A stretch of 64,000 bases of DNA, from assembly GCF_014698965.1 (NCBI RefSeq), contig NZ_JACXAE010000072.1, positions 186,001-250,000 of the forward strand. Direction: 5' to 3'. The position numbers and the translations under genes were made by a program. Below the pieces are notes generated by a model. The model did no database searches and was not told the origin of the DNA. It worked only from the letters and a program-made list of their open reading frames with translations. Shown here in pieces: positions 50,916 to 59,595 of the stretch. The number at the start of each line of letters is the position of its first letter. Within the stretch, counting starts at the first letter, position 1. This DNA is from Iningainema tapete BLCC-T55 (lineage in GTDB: Bacteria > Cyanobacteriota > Cyanobacteriia > Cyanobacteriales > Nostocaceae).

Positions 50916-51923
50916 TCAGACACCAGCATGACCCAGCGCTAACCCCACCACAAGCATTCCTAACACCAAGAAAGGTTGCGCACTAGCCTGATATTTTACA
51001 TCATTTTTCAGAGGATCGCGCAAAAAATACATATCTTGAAAAGTGATTTGCGGAATCACTAACAATAGCAAAATTGCCGCATACAAATTCTCATGAATGA
51101 AAACTAGGTAGCCTGCAATTACTGCTTGAAATAGATCGATCATCACCACACAAATCCATGCGGCAGTAGTAACACCAAACATCACAGGTAGAGACTTTAA
51201 CCCAAACTGGCGATCGCCTTCCACACTTTTAAAATCATTAACAATGGCAATGCCCAAACCAGCGAAGCTGTAAATAACAGTGAGAATCACAATCTTCCAA
51301 TTAAGTTCACCAAACAAAGCATGACCGGTACACCAAGGTAAAGCAATATAGCTAGAACCAAGAGCGTAAGTGCCTAACCAACCGTTTTGTTTGAGCTTTA
51401 GAGGTGGTGCGGAATAGATGTATGCTATGAAAGAACCAAACAAAGCCAGGATGGTGAGTGAGGGGAATTCATGACCTGACCAAACATCTAGAGTAAATGC
51501 TAGAGCAATACCAGCAATAAGTAAAACCAGAATTTGCGTAACTACCTGCGGTAAAGGAATTGCGCCAGAGGGAATTGGGCGATAAGGTTCGTTGATAGCA
51601 TCAATGTCGCGATCGTAGTATTCATTCATGGTTTGGGTGTACCCAGCTAGCAACGGTCCAGCTAGTAACATACACGCAGCTGCCTTTAAAACATTTTCCA
51701 GTGTCCAAGTGTATTCACCAGAAGAAGCCGCACCACAGACTACACCCCAAATTAGGGGAATCCAGGTAATAGGTTTCATCAATTGCAGCCGAAGTTTCCA
51801 AACAGCAGTTTCCCCAGGGGAAGCACCTTTCATGCCTAAAAGTTGCCTGGTTTTAGCACTGCGCTCAGCTGCTTTTGCTTGTTCGGTTGGTGTTGGTGGA
51901 GTAATGGGAGTTAATTCAGACAT
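50916..51923 (-). CDS. chlG: Chlorophyll synthase
   Basis: A 335-residue UbiA-type prenyltransferase that esterifies chlorophyllide with phytyl or geranylgeranyl diphosphate. The family markers are MKPITWIPLIWGVVCGA, the first Asp-rich motif QTMNEYYDRDIDAINEPYRPIPSG (about residues 100-122) and the second NDFKSVEGDRQFGLKSLPV. Nine or so hydrophobic segments are seen. It is followed upstream by the ArsA-like gene on the same strand with a 77-bp gap, an arrangement common in cyanobacteria. Confidence 0.95.
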   Translation of the reverse strand: MSELTPITPPTPTEQAKAAERSAKTRQLLGMKGASPGETAVWKLRLQLMKPITWIPLIWGVVCGAASSGEYTWTLENVLKAAACMLLAGPLLAGYTQTMNEYYDRDIDAINEPYRPIPSGAIPLPQVVTQILVLLIAGIALAFTLDVWSGHEFPSLTILALFGSFIAYIYSAPPLKLKQNGWLGTYALGSSYIALPWCTGHALFGELNWKIVILTVIYSFAGLGIAIVNDFKSVEGDRQFGLKSLPVMFGVTTAAWICVVMIDLFQAVIAGYLVFIHENLYAAILLLLVIPQITFQDMYFLRDPLKNDVKYQASAQPFLVLGMLVVGLALGHAGV

Positions 51924-51936
51924 AGGGCGTACTTGC

Positions 51937-52002
51937 TAATTGTTAATAGAAGAATGGCTAATTGCTAATTGCACTATTAGCGATTAGCGATTAGCCATTC
52001 CT
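51937..52002. repeat. AT-rich short tandem repeat (GCTAATTG / TTAGCGA)
   Basis: Runs of gctaattgttaat, ggctaattgctaattgc and attagcgattagcgattagcc lie between chlG and the ArsA-like gene. It is the fourth such run in the window. Confidence 0.65.
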
Positions 52003-53101
52003 AAAATGAGATGATCAAATAACTATTTTGAAACTTTGCTCCAGTAACAGATCTACCACTTAGAGAGGGAGGGAGAAACAGGTTGCGTCGCTGATCTCCT
52101 GCTTCTACAGTGACTTCTGGCCCATATTGAGTAAGTTTAACCTGTTTTTTGTCAAATCCTGGTAAGAATAAACGTACTTGACGCGCATTTATATCAATTT
52201 CCATAGGCTTTGGAGCTTGTAACGCTTGTGCCTCAAAATTGGGTAGGGCATCCATAAGTGGTTGCCAATCAACCGAAGATGTGTTAAGAATGACGCTTAC
52301 TGGTAGAGGGATAAATTCTTCTGACAAGTTGACTGTTGTTTGTTCTGACATGAGCAGAACTCCACCAACAGTTAAACCAACTTGTTGAGCGCTACCCCAC
52401 AAATAACGGGCAGTGGCAACTTCTATAGGGTCACTAGTAGTTACTAAGAAGGCAGCGATGTGTTTAGGATCTGCAAGGGCTGCTTTTCCTTTGTCTAATA
52501 AATTATTGACTTGGTTGGTTGGTTGGGAGAAATTGTCTGTTGTCCAGTTGACGTTAAAAAAGGTGCTAATTAGCGGTTGAATTAAAGGCGATTCGGAAAT
52601 TGTCTTGCCCAAGTCGGAGTTGATCCAAATTTGTCGCAATCGCCTTACATACCAACTCAGAGATTCTGGCATTCCTAACATTCGTAAGGTGGATGTGTCG
52701 CCTGTACCATCGTAGACAATTGCGTCATATTTGCCGCTTTCGTCGTATTCGCGGATCGCGTTTAGGGCGAGGGCGCTGTCCATTCCTGGTATGATTGCTA
52801 GTTCTTGACCATAAATCTCTTTAAGAATAGGTGTGCGCAGGTATTTCGCTTCTAATTTTTTGACTTCCTCCCAACTACGTTCAAGTAGTATAGATGTTTG
52901 AAATTGTACTACTTGCAAGTTAGCAGCAATTTCTTGAGGCTCAGGAGTCATCGGTATACCCAACAAGATTGGTAATGATGGTTCTGCTCCTCCTGCTAGG
53001 AGTACCCGTTTTCCCAAGCTAGCCAACTGTTTGGCAGCGGCGATCGCTATTTTTGTACGATTGCTACCGCTTTTGCCCAAAAATGTCAAGATCTTGGTCA
53101 T
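52001..53101 (-). CDS. ArsA/Get3-like ATPase homologue with degenerate P-loop
   Basis: A 366-residue protein of the Get3/ArsA-type fold. The deviant P-loop FLGKSGSNRTKIAIA (about residues 7-21) replaces GKGGVGKT. AAKQLASLGKRVLLAGGAEPSL, YDAIVYDGTGDTSTLRMLGMPESLSWYVRRL and FLVTTSDPIEVATARYLWGSAQQVGL are family blocks. The C-terminal 90 residues (KPMEIDINARQVRLFLPGFDKKQVKLTQYGPEVTVEAG) look like an alpha-crystallin/Hsp20-type beta sandwich. Function is unknown; position next to chlG and petP suggests a link to photosynthetic membrane assembly. Confidence 0.8.
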   Translation of the reverse strand: MTKILTFLGKSGSNRTKIAIAAAKQLASLGKRVLLAGGAEPSLPILLGIPMTPEPQEIAANLQVVQFQTSILLERSWEEVKKLEAKYLRTPILKEIYGQELAIIPGMDSALALNAIREYDESGKYDAIVYDGTGDTSTLRMLGMPESLSWYVRRLRQIWINSDLGKTISESPLIQPLISTFFNVNWTTDNFSQPTNQVNNLLDKGKAALADPKHIAAFLVTTSDPIEVATARYLWGSAQQVGLTVGGVLLMSEQTTVNLSEEFIPLPVSVILNTSSVDWQPLMDALPNFEAQALQAPKPMEIDINARQVRLFLPGFDKKQVKLTQYGPEVTVEAGDQRRNLFLPPSLSGRSVTGAKFQNSYLIISF

Positions 53102-53224
53102 GACTTGATTCCTCTTCCCACCTTACTTTTTCCAACTCCAACTTAGCACCCTCGTTGTTTTGGTAACTTCCTCCTGGTTTATGAAGTTAAGAATAAATTG
53201 CTAAAAGAGCGAAATTTGTCCTGA

Positions 53225-53416
53225 CTACATCACTTTGAGTTCATCTTCAAAAAACCAAGTGGAAAAATTATCCTCAAACTTTACGACTACGCCAACACCA
53301 CTACTATCAGTCATTCTGAATCCTTCGATGCTGCCGATTTGTCCTAGTTTTTTGGCGACAGGAGCAGATACGCGATCGCGCAAACGAACGACTTTAACTT
53401 TTTGTCCGATTTCCAT
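53225..53416 (-). CDS. petP: Cytochrome b6f subunit PetP (DUF2862)
   Basis: A 63-residue SH3-like protein: MEIGQKVKVVRLRDRVSAP, KKLGQIGSIEGFRMTDSSGVGVVVKFEDNFSTWFFEDEL. This matches the small PetP subunit associated with the cytochrome b6f complex of cyanobacteria and red algae. The ATG at 53416 gives the standard N terminus; the frame is open for eight more codons upstream. It is 123 bp upstream of the ArsA-like gene. Confidence 0.9.
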   Translation of the reverse strand: MEIGQKVKVVRLRDRVSAPVAKKLGQIGSIEGFRMTDSSGVGVVVKFEDNFSTWFFEDELKVM

Positions 53417-53516
53417 GCCAGCTAAGAATGCAGTAAACAAAACTCAGTGTAGCTGAATCTGGGACTCTCATTAAATGCCTGAACGACTAAAATTAAATCA
53501 ACGAGTAATGAGGTAG

Positions 53517-54356
53517 ATGCAGATGCTTGTAACAGCACAACAGCTAGAACAACAGATGCCCGATGCAACTCAGTTGTATAGTGATGAGCCGGAGATGGAA
53601 TCTTCATTGCATTATCTGCAGCTACTGCTGCTAGTAACTAGTTTAGAGTGGCTGTGGCGCGAACGGGAGGATTTCTTTGTTGGTGCAAATCTGACGATTT
53701 ATTTTAGTCGCCAGCAGTTACGCAATAGAGAATTCCGGGGACCTGATTTTTTTGTAGTCAAGGAAACGGAAAAAAAACCTCGTAGTTCTTGGGTAGTTTG
53801 GGAGGAAGATGGTCGTTATCCAGACTTAATTATTGAATTACTGTCAGAGAGTACAGCTAATGTTGACCGCAAAGTCAAGAAAAATCTCTATCAAAATCGC
53901 TTTCGCACCCCAGAATATTTTTGGTTTTCGCCAGCAGATTTGGAGTTTGTGGGTTTTAAATTGGTAGGCAATACATATCAAGAAATTGTCCCAAATGCAC
54001 AGGGATGGCTTTGGAGTCAAGTACTTGAGCTTTATTTGGGAGTGTTGTCAGGTAAACTGCGATACTTTACCAGCAATGGTGATTTAGTCCCAACTCCGGA
54101 AGAAGCAGCTGTTGCATTGCAGCAACAAGCGCAAGCCGCACAGCAACAAGCGCAAGCCGCACAGCAACAAGCGCAAGCCGCACAACAACAAGCGCAAGCT
54201 GCACAACAACAAGCGCAAGCCGCACAACAACAAGCGCAAACAGCAAAAGCTGAGGCATCTGAGGCACAATTGCGTTTGCAACAGGAGCAGCAGAGAGTGG
54301 CACAATTGACTGAGCAGTTGCGATCGCTAGGAATAGATCCAAGTAATTTGACGTAA
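53517..54356 (+). CDS. Uma2 family protein with AAQQQAQ heptad repeat
   Basis: A 279-residue Uma2/DUF820 protein. The PD-(D/E)XK-like core (about residues 20-185) has FVGANLTIYFS, RGPDFFVVKE and YPDLIIELLSESTANVDRKVKKNLYQN followed by FRTPEYFWFSP. The C-terminal 80 residues are a coiled coil built from six 21-bp DNA repeats (54123-54248) encoding AAQQQAQ-type heptads, then QLTEQLRSLGIDPSNL. The end motif LRSxGIDPxNL is shared with the Uma2 gene at 55294. It lies upstream of the Wzm-type permease on the same strand, 39 bp away. Confidence 0.86.
   Translation: MQMLVTAQQLEQQMPDATQLYSDEPEMESSLHYLQLLLLVTSLEWLWREREDFFVGANLTIYFSRQQLRNREFRGPDFFVVKETEKKPRSSWVVWEEDGRYPDLIIELLSESTANVDRKVKKNLYQNRFRTPEYFWFSPADLEFVGFKLVGNTYQEIVPNAQGWLWSQVLELYLGVLSGKLRYFTSNGDLVPTPEEAAVALQQQAQAAQQQAQAAQQQAQAAQQQAQAAQQQAQAAQQQAQTAKAEASEAQLRLQQEQQRVAQLTEQLRSLGIDPSNLT
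54123..54248 (+). repeat. Six tandem copies of a 21-bp coding repeat
   Basis: The unit CAACAAGCGCAAGCCGCACA plus one base is repeated six times inside the Uma2 gene, four copies differing by at most two bases and the last more divergent. Such in-frame repeats vary in number between strains by slippage, so the coiled coil may differ in length. The opposite strand gives repetitive false reading frames. Confidence 0.9.
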
Positions 54357-54395
54357 GTAGATCAAAGTGTAGGTAGTGAGGAAACGGAAATATCA

Positions 54396-55244
54396 ATGCG
54401 AGGAGTTGTTCGTAGAGCAGGTGTACTCAGGCGTATCCTGCCAGTTAATCAAAAGTTCTGGGCGAAGTTTGATTTGTTGAGAACTTTAGTGCGGCGTGAT
54501 TTAGAGGCGCGGTATAAGGGTTCTATTTTGGGTAATATGTGGCCTCTATTGAATCAGCTATCACAGTTACTAATTTATACTTATGTATTTTCTATAGTAT
54601 TGAAAGTTAAACTGAGTCTGAAAGGCTTGCCTGGAAATGAAAGTTTGACGTTTGGGCTGTGGCTGTTTGCGGGATTGCTTCCTTGGATTGCCTTTACTGG
54701 TGGACTATCACAGTCTGCTAGTTCTGTGGTAGGACAGCCAAATTTAGTGAAGAAAGTTGTATTTCCGCTAGGGTTATTACCACTGATCCCAATTTTATCA
54801 GCATTTATTGAAAGTTCTTTTGGTTTAATGGCGCTGATTGTGTTTGTAGCAATAACTTCTCATACTTTACATCCAACTTTAGCGTTGTTACCGTTGGTTT
54901 GGCTGCCGCAGTTGTTATTCACAGCAGGTTTAGGTTATTTAGCTGCGGGTTTTACAGTATTTTTACGAGATATACCGCAAACAATAGGTGTAATAATTAA
55001 CATATGGTTTTATTTGACGCCACTTGTCTATCCGGCTGAGGTGATTCCCCAAGAATGGCGAGGGTGGGTGTTTTGGTTGAATCCAATGGCGGCGATCGCA
55101 CAAGTTTACCGTGATTTAATTTTAGCCGGAGAAGTCAAGCACTGGGGTGAGTGGGGAGTGGCTTCAATCATGGCATTGGCAGTTTTTTACGGTGGACTGT
55201 GGTGTTACCGTCGGCTGAGACCAGCATTTGCGGATGTATTATAA
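54396..55244 (+). CDS. ABC-2 polysaccharide export permease (Wzm type)
   Basis: A 282-residue membrane protein with six hydrophobic segments, of the type that exports O-antigen or capsular polysaccharide with its Wzt-type ATPase. The family is recognised from LLRTLVRRDLEARYKGSILGNMWPLLNQL near the N terminus, GLLPWIAFTGGLSQSASSVVGQPNLVKKVVFP, and FLRDIPQTIGVIINIWFYLTPLVYPAEVIP. The ATPase partner starts at 56189, with a Uma2 gene lying between them. Confidence 0.9.
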   Translation: MRGVVRRAGVLRRILPVNQKFWAKFDLLRTLVRRDLEARYKGSILGNMWPLLNQLSQLLIYTYVFSIVLKVKLSLKGLPGNESLTFGLWLFAGLLPWIAFTGGLSQSASSVVGQPNLVKKVVFPLGLLPLIPILSAFIESSFGLMALIVFVAITSHTLHPTLALLPLVWLPQLLFTAGLGYLAAGFTVFLRDIPQTIGVIINIWFYLTPLVYPAEVIPQEWRGWVFWLNPMAAIAQVYRDLILAGEVKHWGEWGVASIMALAVFYGGLWCYRRLRPAFADVL

Positions 55245-55293
55245 CTGTGGGTAATTAGATTAGGATAGACAAAGTTCCTAGTGGGATGAAGCC

Positions 55294-56073
55294 ATGTACC
55301 AAACTGACCCTCCCCGACCACCGCAAGAAACCCTACCCACTATGTATGATTTACCTAGCGAATTAGTGGGAGAATCCGGATTGCCAGACGAATTTCATAT
55401 TTTCCAACCTAGACTACTTGGCGATACCTGCCAAACTCCCTGCTATTCTACAGAGGACTTTTTAGTTGCCAGTGACTTAAACCTGTATTATGATGTGCGT
55501 CATCCTCTGTGGTACAAAAGACCTGATTGGTATATTGTCTTAGGAGTACCTCGGACTAACGAACAAAAAGACCTGCGTTTGAGTTATGTGATTTGGCAGG
55601 AAGGAGTAGCACCGTTTCTGGTCATAGAATTACTTTCCCCTAGTACGGAACAAGAAGACTTAGGAAAAACCCTTAGAGATGTTGACAAGCCGCCTACTAA
55701 ATGGCAAGTTTATGAACAAATTTTACGAGTTCCTTACTATGTAGTGTATGACCGTTACACAAATAAACTACGAGTATTTCGTTTAGAGGGCGCACGTTAT
55801 CAGGAGTTATTAATACCCAAGCAAAGACTTTGGTTAGAAGAAATAGAGCTAGGCTTGGGAATTTGGCACGGAACCTATGAAGGCGTTATGGGTATGTGGT
55901 TACGTTGGTATGGTGCAGATGGACAATGGATACCAATACCAAAAGAGCAACTTAACCTTGAACGTCAACGTGCTGAGAGAGAAAGCCAACGCGCCGAGCA
56001 AGAACGTCAACGTGCTGAGCGACTAGCAGAGTATTTGCGCTCTCAAGGAATTGATCCTGATAACTTGCCTTGA
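55294..56073 (+). CDS. Uma2 family protein
   Basis: A 259-residue Uma2/DUF820 protein. The core has TEDFLVASDLNLYYDVRHPLWYKRPDWYIVLGVP, VAPFLVIELLSPSTEQEDLGKT and LRVPYYVVYDRYTNKLRVF. The C-terminal 45 residues are an Arg/Glu-rich coiled coil ending LAEYLRSQGIDPDNL, a motif shared with the Uma2 protein at 53517. It lies between the export permease and its ATPase, splitting an expected wzm-wzt pair, on the same strand. Confidence 0.86.
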   Translation: MYQTDPPRPPQETLPTMYDLPSELVGESGLPDEFHIFQPRLLGDTCQTPCYSTEDFLVASDLNLYYDVRHPLWYKRPDWYIVLGVPRTNEQKDLRLSYVIWQEGVAPFLVIELLSPSTEQEDLGKTLRDVDKPPTKWQVYEQILRVPYYVVYDRYTNKLRVFRLEGARYQELLIPKQRLWLEEIELGLGIWHGTYEGVMGMWLRWYGADGQWIPIPKEQLNLERQRAERESQRAEQERQRAERLAEYLRSQGIDPDNLP

Positions 56074-56188
56074 AACAAACAACAAAGGAACTTTGGCGTT
56101 AGTTGTCGCTTCTTGTAAGTGTATAGATATATTAGGTTGATTGTGCTTAGATAATTGTGGTGTGATTTTCAAAATTAATAGCAGATGC

Positions 56189-57556
56189 ATGGGAGACGAA
56201 ATAGCCATTTCTTTAAAGAATGTTTCTAAATGCTTTAAGCGGTATGCTCATCCTGTAGATCGACTTAAAGAAATTTTATTACCAGGGAAGAGTATATCTG
56301 ATGAATTCTGGGCGCTACAAGAAATAAATCTAGAAATTCCTCAGGGAAAGACAGTCGGAATTATTGGGCGTAACGGCTCTGGGAAAAGTACCTTATTACA
56401 AATTATAGCGGGAACACTAACACCAACAACAGGAGAAGTGCAAGTTAAGGGTAGGGTTTCTGCTTTGCTAGAGCTTGGTAGCGGATTTAACCCTGAGTTT
56501 ACGGGACGGCAAAATGTGTTTTTTAATGGGCAGTTGTTGGGGTTAACTCAAAGAGAAATTGAAGAAAAATTTGATGAAATAGCTGGGTTTGCGGATATTG
56601 GAGATTTCCTAGATGAACCTGTAAAAACTTATTCGAGCGGCATGTTTGTCCGCTTGGCTTTTGCTGTAGCTATTAATGTTGATCCGGAAATTTTGATTGT
56701 GGATGAGGCTTTGTCTGTGGGCGATGGTGTATTTGTACATCGCTGTATGGCAAAAATTAAAGAATTTCAGGATACTAATGGAACTATTTTGTTTGTATCT
56801 CATGACATAGGCGCTGTCAATCGTCTTTGCTCTCATTGTATTTGGATTAATGACGGTAGAGTTGTCGAGGAGGGTGCGCCAATAGAGGTTAGTAAGTCAT
56901 ATCAAGCATGGATGTATGAAAAAATTAATGAAAGAATAAAAAGTCAGTCGGAAAGTTCAAGTGATTTAAATACTAATGATATCAAAAAAGAAAGTTTAGA
57001 AGAGAAGCAACAAGAGAAATTAAGTCAAAATTCATTTACGGGAAAGCCTTTCCTAGCATTTCAAAATTTAAGAAGGTTTGGTACAGGACGTTGTGAAATT
57101 ATTAGTTTAGAAATTTTGGATTCCCAAGGGCAAGAAACGGCTTTTGTTATGCCTGATGAAACTTTAATTTTAAAAGGAAAAATCCTTAGTCACACTCATG
57201 TGAAGAATCCTTTATTTGGGATTACAATGTATGACCGCTTGAGAGTTACTATCGCAGGTTGGAATACAACACAATATGAATATGAACTACCTCCTTTAGA
57301 AAAAGATAAACTTATTTGTGTGACTTTTAAGCTCAAGTGGCCTCATATTAAAAGTGACAGTTATTCACTTGAACCTGCTATTGCCGATGGTAGTCAAGAA
57401 AACCATGAAATGATGGATTGGATACAAGCTCCTGTTACTTTGCAGTCAGGAGTTACCGACTTGACTTTTGGTTTTATCCGGTTTACTGATGTAGTGGTTT
57501 CACACTCAGGTGAATTTATTAATTATCAATTATTAAGTGAGTCTTTATTAAAATGA
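56189..57556 (+). CDS. ABC-type polysaccharide export ATPase (Wzt type)
   Basis: A 455-residue protein: an ABC ATPase with Walker A IGRNGSGKSTLLQI (about residues 59-72), signature YSSGMFVRLAFA, Walker B EILIVDEALSVGD and H-loop FVSHDIGAVN, and a long C-terminal domain (about 290-455, FLAFQNLRRFGTGRCEIISLEILDSQG) of the Wzt type that binds the non-reducing end of the exported glycan. It pairs with the permease at 54396. I chose ATG 56189 (MGDEIAISLKN), not the TTG 16 codons upstream. Its stop overlaps the next start by 4 bp. Confidence 0.9.
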   Translation: MGDEIAISLKNVSKCFKRYAHPVDRLKEILLPGKSISDEFWALQEINLEIPQGKTVGIIGRNGSGKSTLLQIIAGTLTPTTGEVQVKGRVSALLELGSGFNPEFTGRQNVFFNGQLLGLTQREIEEKFDEIAGFADIGDFLDEPVKTYSSGMFVRLAFAVAINVDPEILIVDEALSVGDGVFVHRCMAKIKEFQDTNGTILFVSHDIGAVNRLCSHCIWINDGRVVEEGAPIEVSKSYQAWMYEKINERIKSQSESSSDLNTNDIKKESLEEKQQEKLSQNSFTGKPFLAFQNLRRFGTGRCEIISLEILDSQGQETAFVMPDETLILKGKILSHTHVKNPLFGITMYDRLRVTIAGWNTTQYEYELPPLEKDKLICVTFKLKWPHIKSDSYSLEPAIADGSQENHEMMDWIQAPVTLQSGVTDLTFGFIRFTDVVVSHSGEFINYQLLSESLLK

Positions 57557-58230
57557 TTTGTTATTGTTGTGGCTCCAGCAATTTAAAATCTCAGGATGTT
57601 CTTTGGCAAGAATTAATTGATGAATGGCGGATAGCACGTTATGAAGTTGAATATATTAATAGGCAGCAGGGACTACATTGTCTAGAATGCTACTCAAACT
57701 TACGTTCAATGGCATTAGCTGTATCAATTATGAGATGTTTTGGGTACAAAGGTTTATTTAAGGATTTTGTTAAGCAGCCAAAAATCCAAGATTTACAAAT
57801 TCTAGAAATTAATGAAGCTGGTAGTTTAACACAGTTTTTGTCCGGAATACCCGGTCATACTTTGAAAGTATATCCAGATATAGATATGATGAACATAAAT
57901 CTGGCAGATACGTCTTTTGACTTGGTTGTACACTCAGATGTTTTAGAACATATCCAGCATCCAATTAGAGGTTTATCAGAGTGCTACCGGGTATTAAAAC
58001 CAGGAGGATTCTGTGCTTTTACCATACCGATGATTGTGGATAGGCTAACTGTTTATCGAGCAGGTTTACCACCTAGTTATCATGGTTCCAAGGAAAATAA
58101 GTCTGATTTTCTGGTGCATACAGAGTATGGGTGTGATGCTTGGAAGCACGTCATTCAAGCTGGATTTCAAGAATGTAGAATTTTCTCTCTCGAGTATCCC
58201 TCTGCTCAGGCATTTGTGGCAGTTAAGTAA
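57553..58230 (+). CDS. SAM-dependent methyltransferase with N-terminal zinc-type cysteines
   Basis: A 225-residue protein. The N terminus has a CYCCGSSN knuckle and a second pair HCLECYSN (about residues 39-46), as in methyltransferases of surface-glycan clusters. The fold follows: ILEINEAGSLTQFL as a degenerate motif I (normally ExGxG), FDLVVHSDVLEHIQHPIRGLSECYRVLKPGGFCAFTIP. The GxGxG glycines are reduced, so binding may be altered. It overlaps the ATPase stop (ATGA) and is translationally coupled. Target probably a glycan residue. Confidence 0.82.
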   Translation: MICYCCGSSNLKSQDVLWQELIDEWRIARYEVEYINRQQGLHCLECYSNLRSMALAVSIMRCFGYKGLFKDFVKQPKIQDLQILEINEAGSLTQFLSGIPGHTLKVYPDIDMMNINLADTSFDLVVHSDVLEHIQHPIRGLSECYRVLKPGGFCAFTIPMIVDRLTVYRAGLPPSYHGSKENKSDFLVHTEYGCDAWKHVIQAGFQECRIFSLEYPSAQAFVAVK

Positions 58231-58251
58231 TTATAAAGATAAGAACTAGTT

Positions 58252-59490
58252 ATGGAATTTACAGGTGAGAGATACGTTCCTTCTTTAGATGGTCAAATTA
58301 AGTATGAGCATCTACATCGTTATGCACTATGTCTTGATTTTACAACTGGTAAGTCTGTATTAGATATTGCTTCGGGTGAAGGTTATGGTTCTGCGTTATT
58401 GGCAAAAGTCGCTGAATCAGTTGTGGGAGTTGATATCAGTGCTGAAGCTGTAGAGTATGCACAGCAACAGTATAACAGCTTTGAAAATCTCAAGTTTATG
58501 GTGGGTTCATGCGATGCAGTACCATTACCAGATAATTCGGTTAATGTGGTAACATCTTTTGAAACAATTGAGCATCACGCTCAGCATGAAGAAATGATGT
58601 TGGAGATTAAGAGAGTTTTGACATCAGATGGGGTGTTAATTCTTTCCTCTCCTAATCGCTTGACTTATTCAGACGAACCACAATATTCTAATCCATTTCA
58701 TGTTAAAGAGCTTTATTATGATGAGTTAGTTGATTTGTTAAGTAGGCATTTTAAATATTTTCAAATTTATGGTCAAAGATTGGCTATAGGTTCTTTTATT
58801 TCTTTCTTAGAAAATGCTCAGGAAAGTATTTTCAAGACATACACTGGTGGAGTTAATGATGTAAAAGCAACAGTTCCTAGTTTGGAGTCGCCTCTTTATT
58901 TTGTAGCTATATGTTCAGATGAAAAGTCGAGCTTAAAAAAAAGTATTGACTCGGTGTACATTGATAGATACGATGATTTATTTAAAACCTTTGAGGCTGG
59001 ACTAAAACATTCGTACTCCCAACTGCAACATACTCAGGCTGAATTAGAGCAGTCGCAATCTCAACTGCAACATACTCAGGTAGAATTGGAGCAGTCGCAA
59101 TCCCAACTGCAACATACTCAGGTAGAATTGGAGCGATCGCAATCTCAACTACAGCAGGCTCAGGAGGAGTTGGAGCGATCGCAAGCGCAACTGCAACAAA
59201 CTCAGGTAGAATTAGAGCGATCGCACTCCCAACTACAACAAACTCAAGTAGAGTTAGTGCGATCGCAATCCCAACTGCAACAAACTCAGGTAGAATTGGA
59301 GCGATCGCAACCTCATCTGCAACAAACTCAAGCAGAATTAGAACAATTGCGATCACAATTGCAACTCTTTCATGACGAACTGGGGCGTTCTCAAGATAGA
59401 GTTAGAGCTATGGAAACTAGCAAGTTTTGGAAACTGAGGACAACTTGGTTTAAATTCAAGCAGTCGCTGGGCTTAAAAGCCGATGAGTAA
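58252..59490 (+). CDS. SAM-dependent methyltransferase with long coiled-coil repeat tail
   Basis: A 412-residue protein. Residues 1-225 form a class I methyltransferase: FTGERYVPSLDG at the N terminus, motif I VLDIASGEGYGSALLA, VVGVDISAEAVEYA, and SFETIEHHAQHEEMMLEIKRVL. Residues about 255-367 are eight tandem 14-residue repeats of the type SQLQxTQxELExSQ, predicted coiled coil, encoded by a 42-bp DNA repeat. The C-terminal tail has RVRAMETSKFWKLRTTW. The repeat probably serves as a spacer or oligomeriser of the enzyme, as in coiled-coil glycan-chain-length modules. It lies 22 bp after the preceding methyltransferase. Confidence 0.86.
   Translation: MEFTGERYVPSLDGQIKYEHLHRYALCLDFTTGKSVLDIASGEGYGSALLAKVAESVVGVDISAEAVEYAQQQYNSFENLKFMVGSCDAVPLPDNSVNVVTSFETIEHHAQHEEMMLEIKRVLTSDGVLILSSPNRLTYSDEPQYSNPFHVKELYYDELVDLLSRHFKYFQIYGQRLAIGSFISFLENAQESIFKTYTGGVNDVKATVPSLESPLYFVAICSDEKSSLKKSIDSVYIDRYDDLFKTFEAGLKHSYSQLQHTQAELEQSQSQLQHTQVELEQSQSQLQHTQVELERSQSQLQQAQEELERSQAQLQQTQVELERSHSQLQQTQVELVRSQSQLQQTQVELERSQPHLQQTQAELEQLRSQLQLFHDELGRSQDRVRAMETSKFWKLRTTWFKFKQSLGLKADE
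59017..59352 (+). repeat. Eight tandem copies of a 42-bp coding repeat with HIP1 sites
   Basis: The 42-bp unit TCCCAACTGCAACAAACTCA followed by GGTAGAATTGGAGCGATCGCAA-type sequence is repeated eight times without a gap. In most copies the end carries a GCGATCGC or near-GCGATCGC octamer, so HIP1 is spread by the repeat. The first two copies have gagcagtcgcaa in its place. Confidence 0.9.
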
Positions 59491-59595
59491 GATTAACTTG
59501 ATATTTACAATTTTTATTTGTTCATATAATCACAGAACACCATTATAGTTAATAATTTTACAGAGAAGATAATACGCTTGGTAAGAAAAAATTAT

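Noticed and set aside
54067-54396. Antisense frames across the 21-bp repeat
   Set aside because: They are made of repeated LALVVVR/RLLLCGL units, which is the expected shadow of the tandem repeat on the other strand.
58982-59356. 124-codon antisense frame across the 42-bp repeat
   Set aside because: It is a shadow of the coding repeat in the methyltransferase tail.
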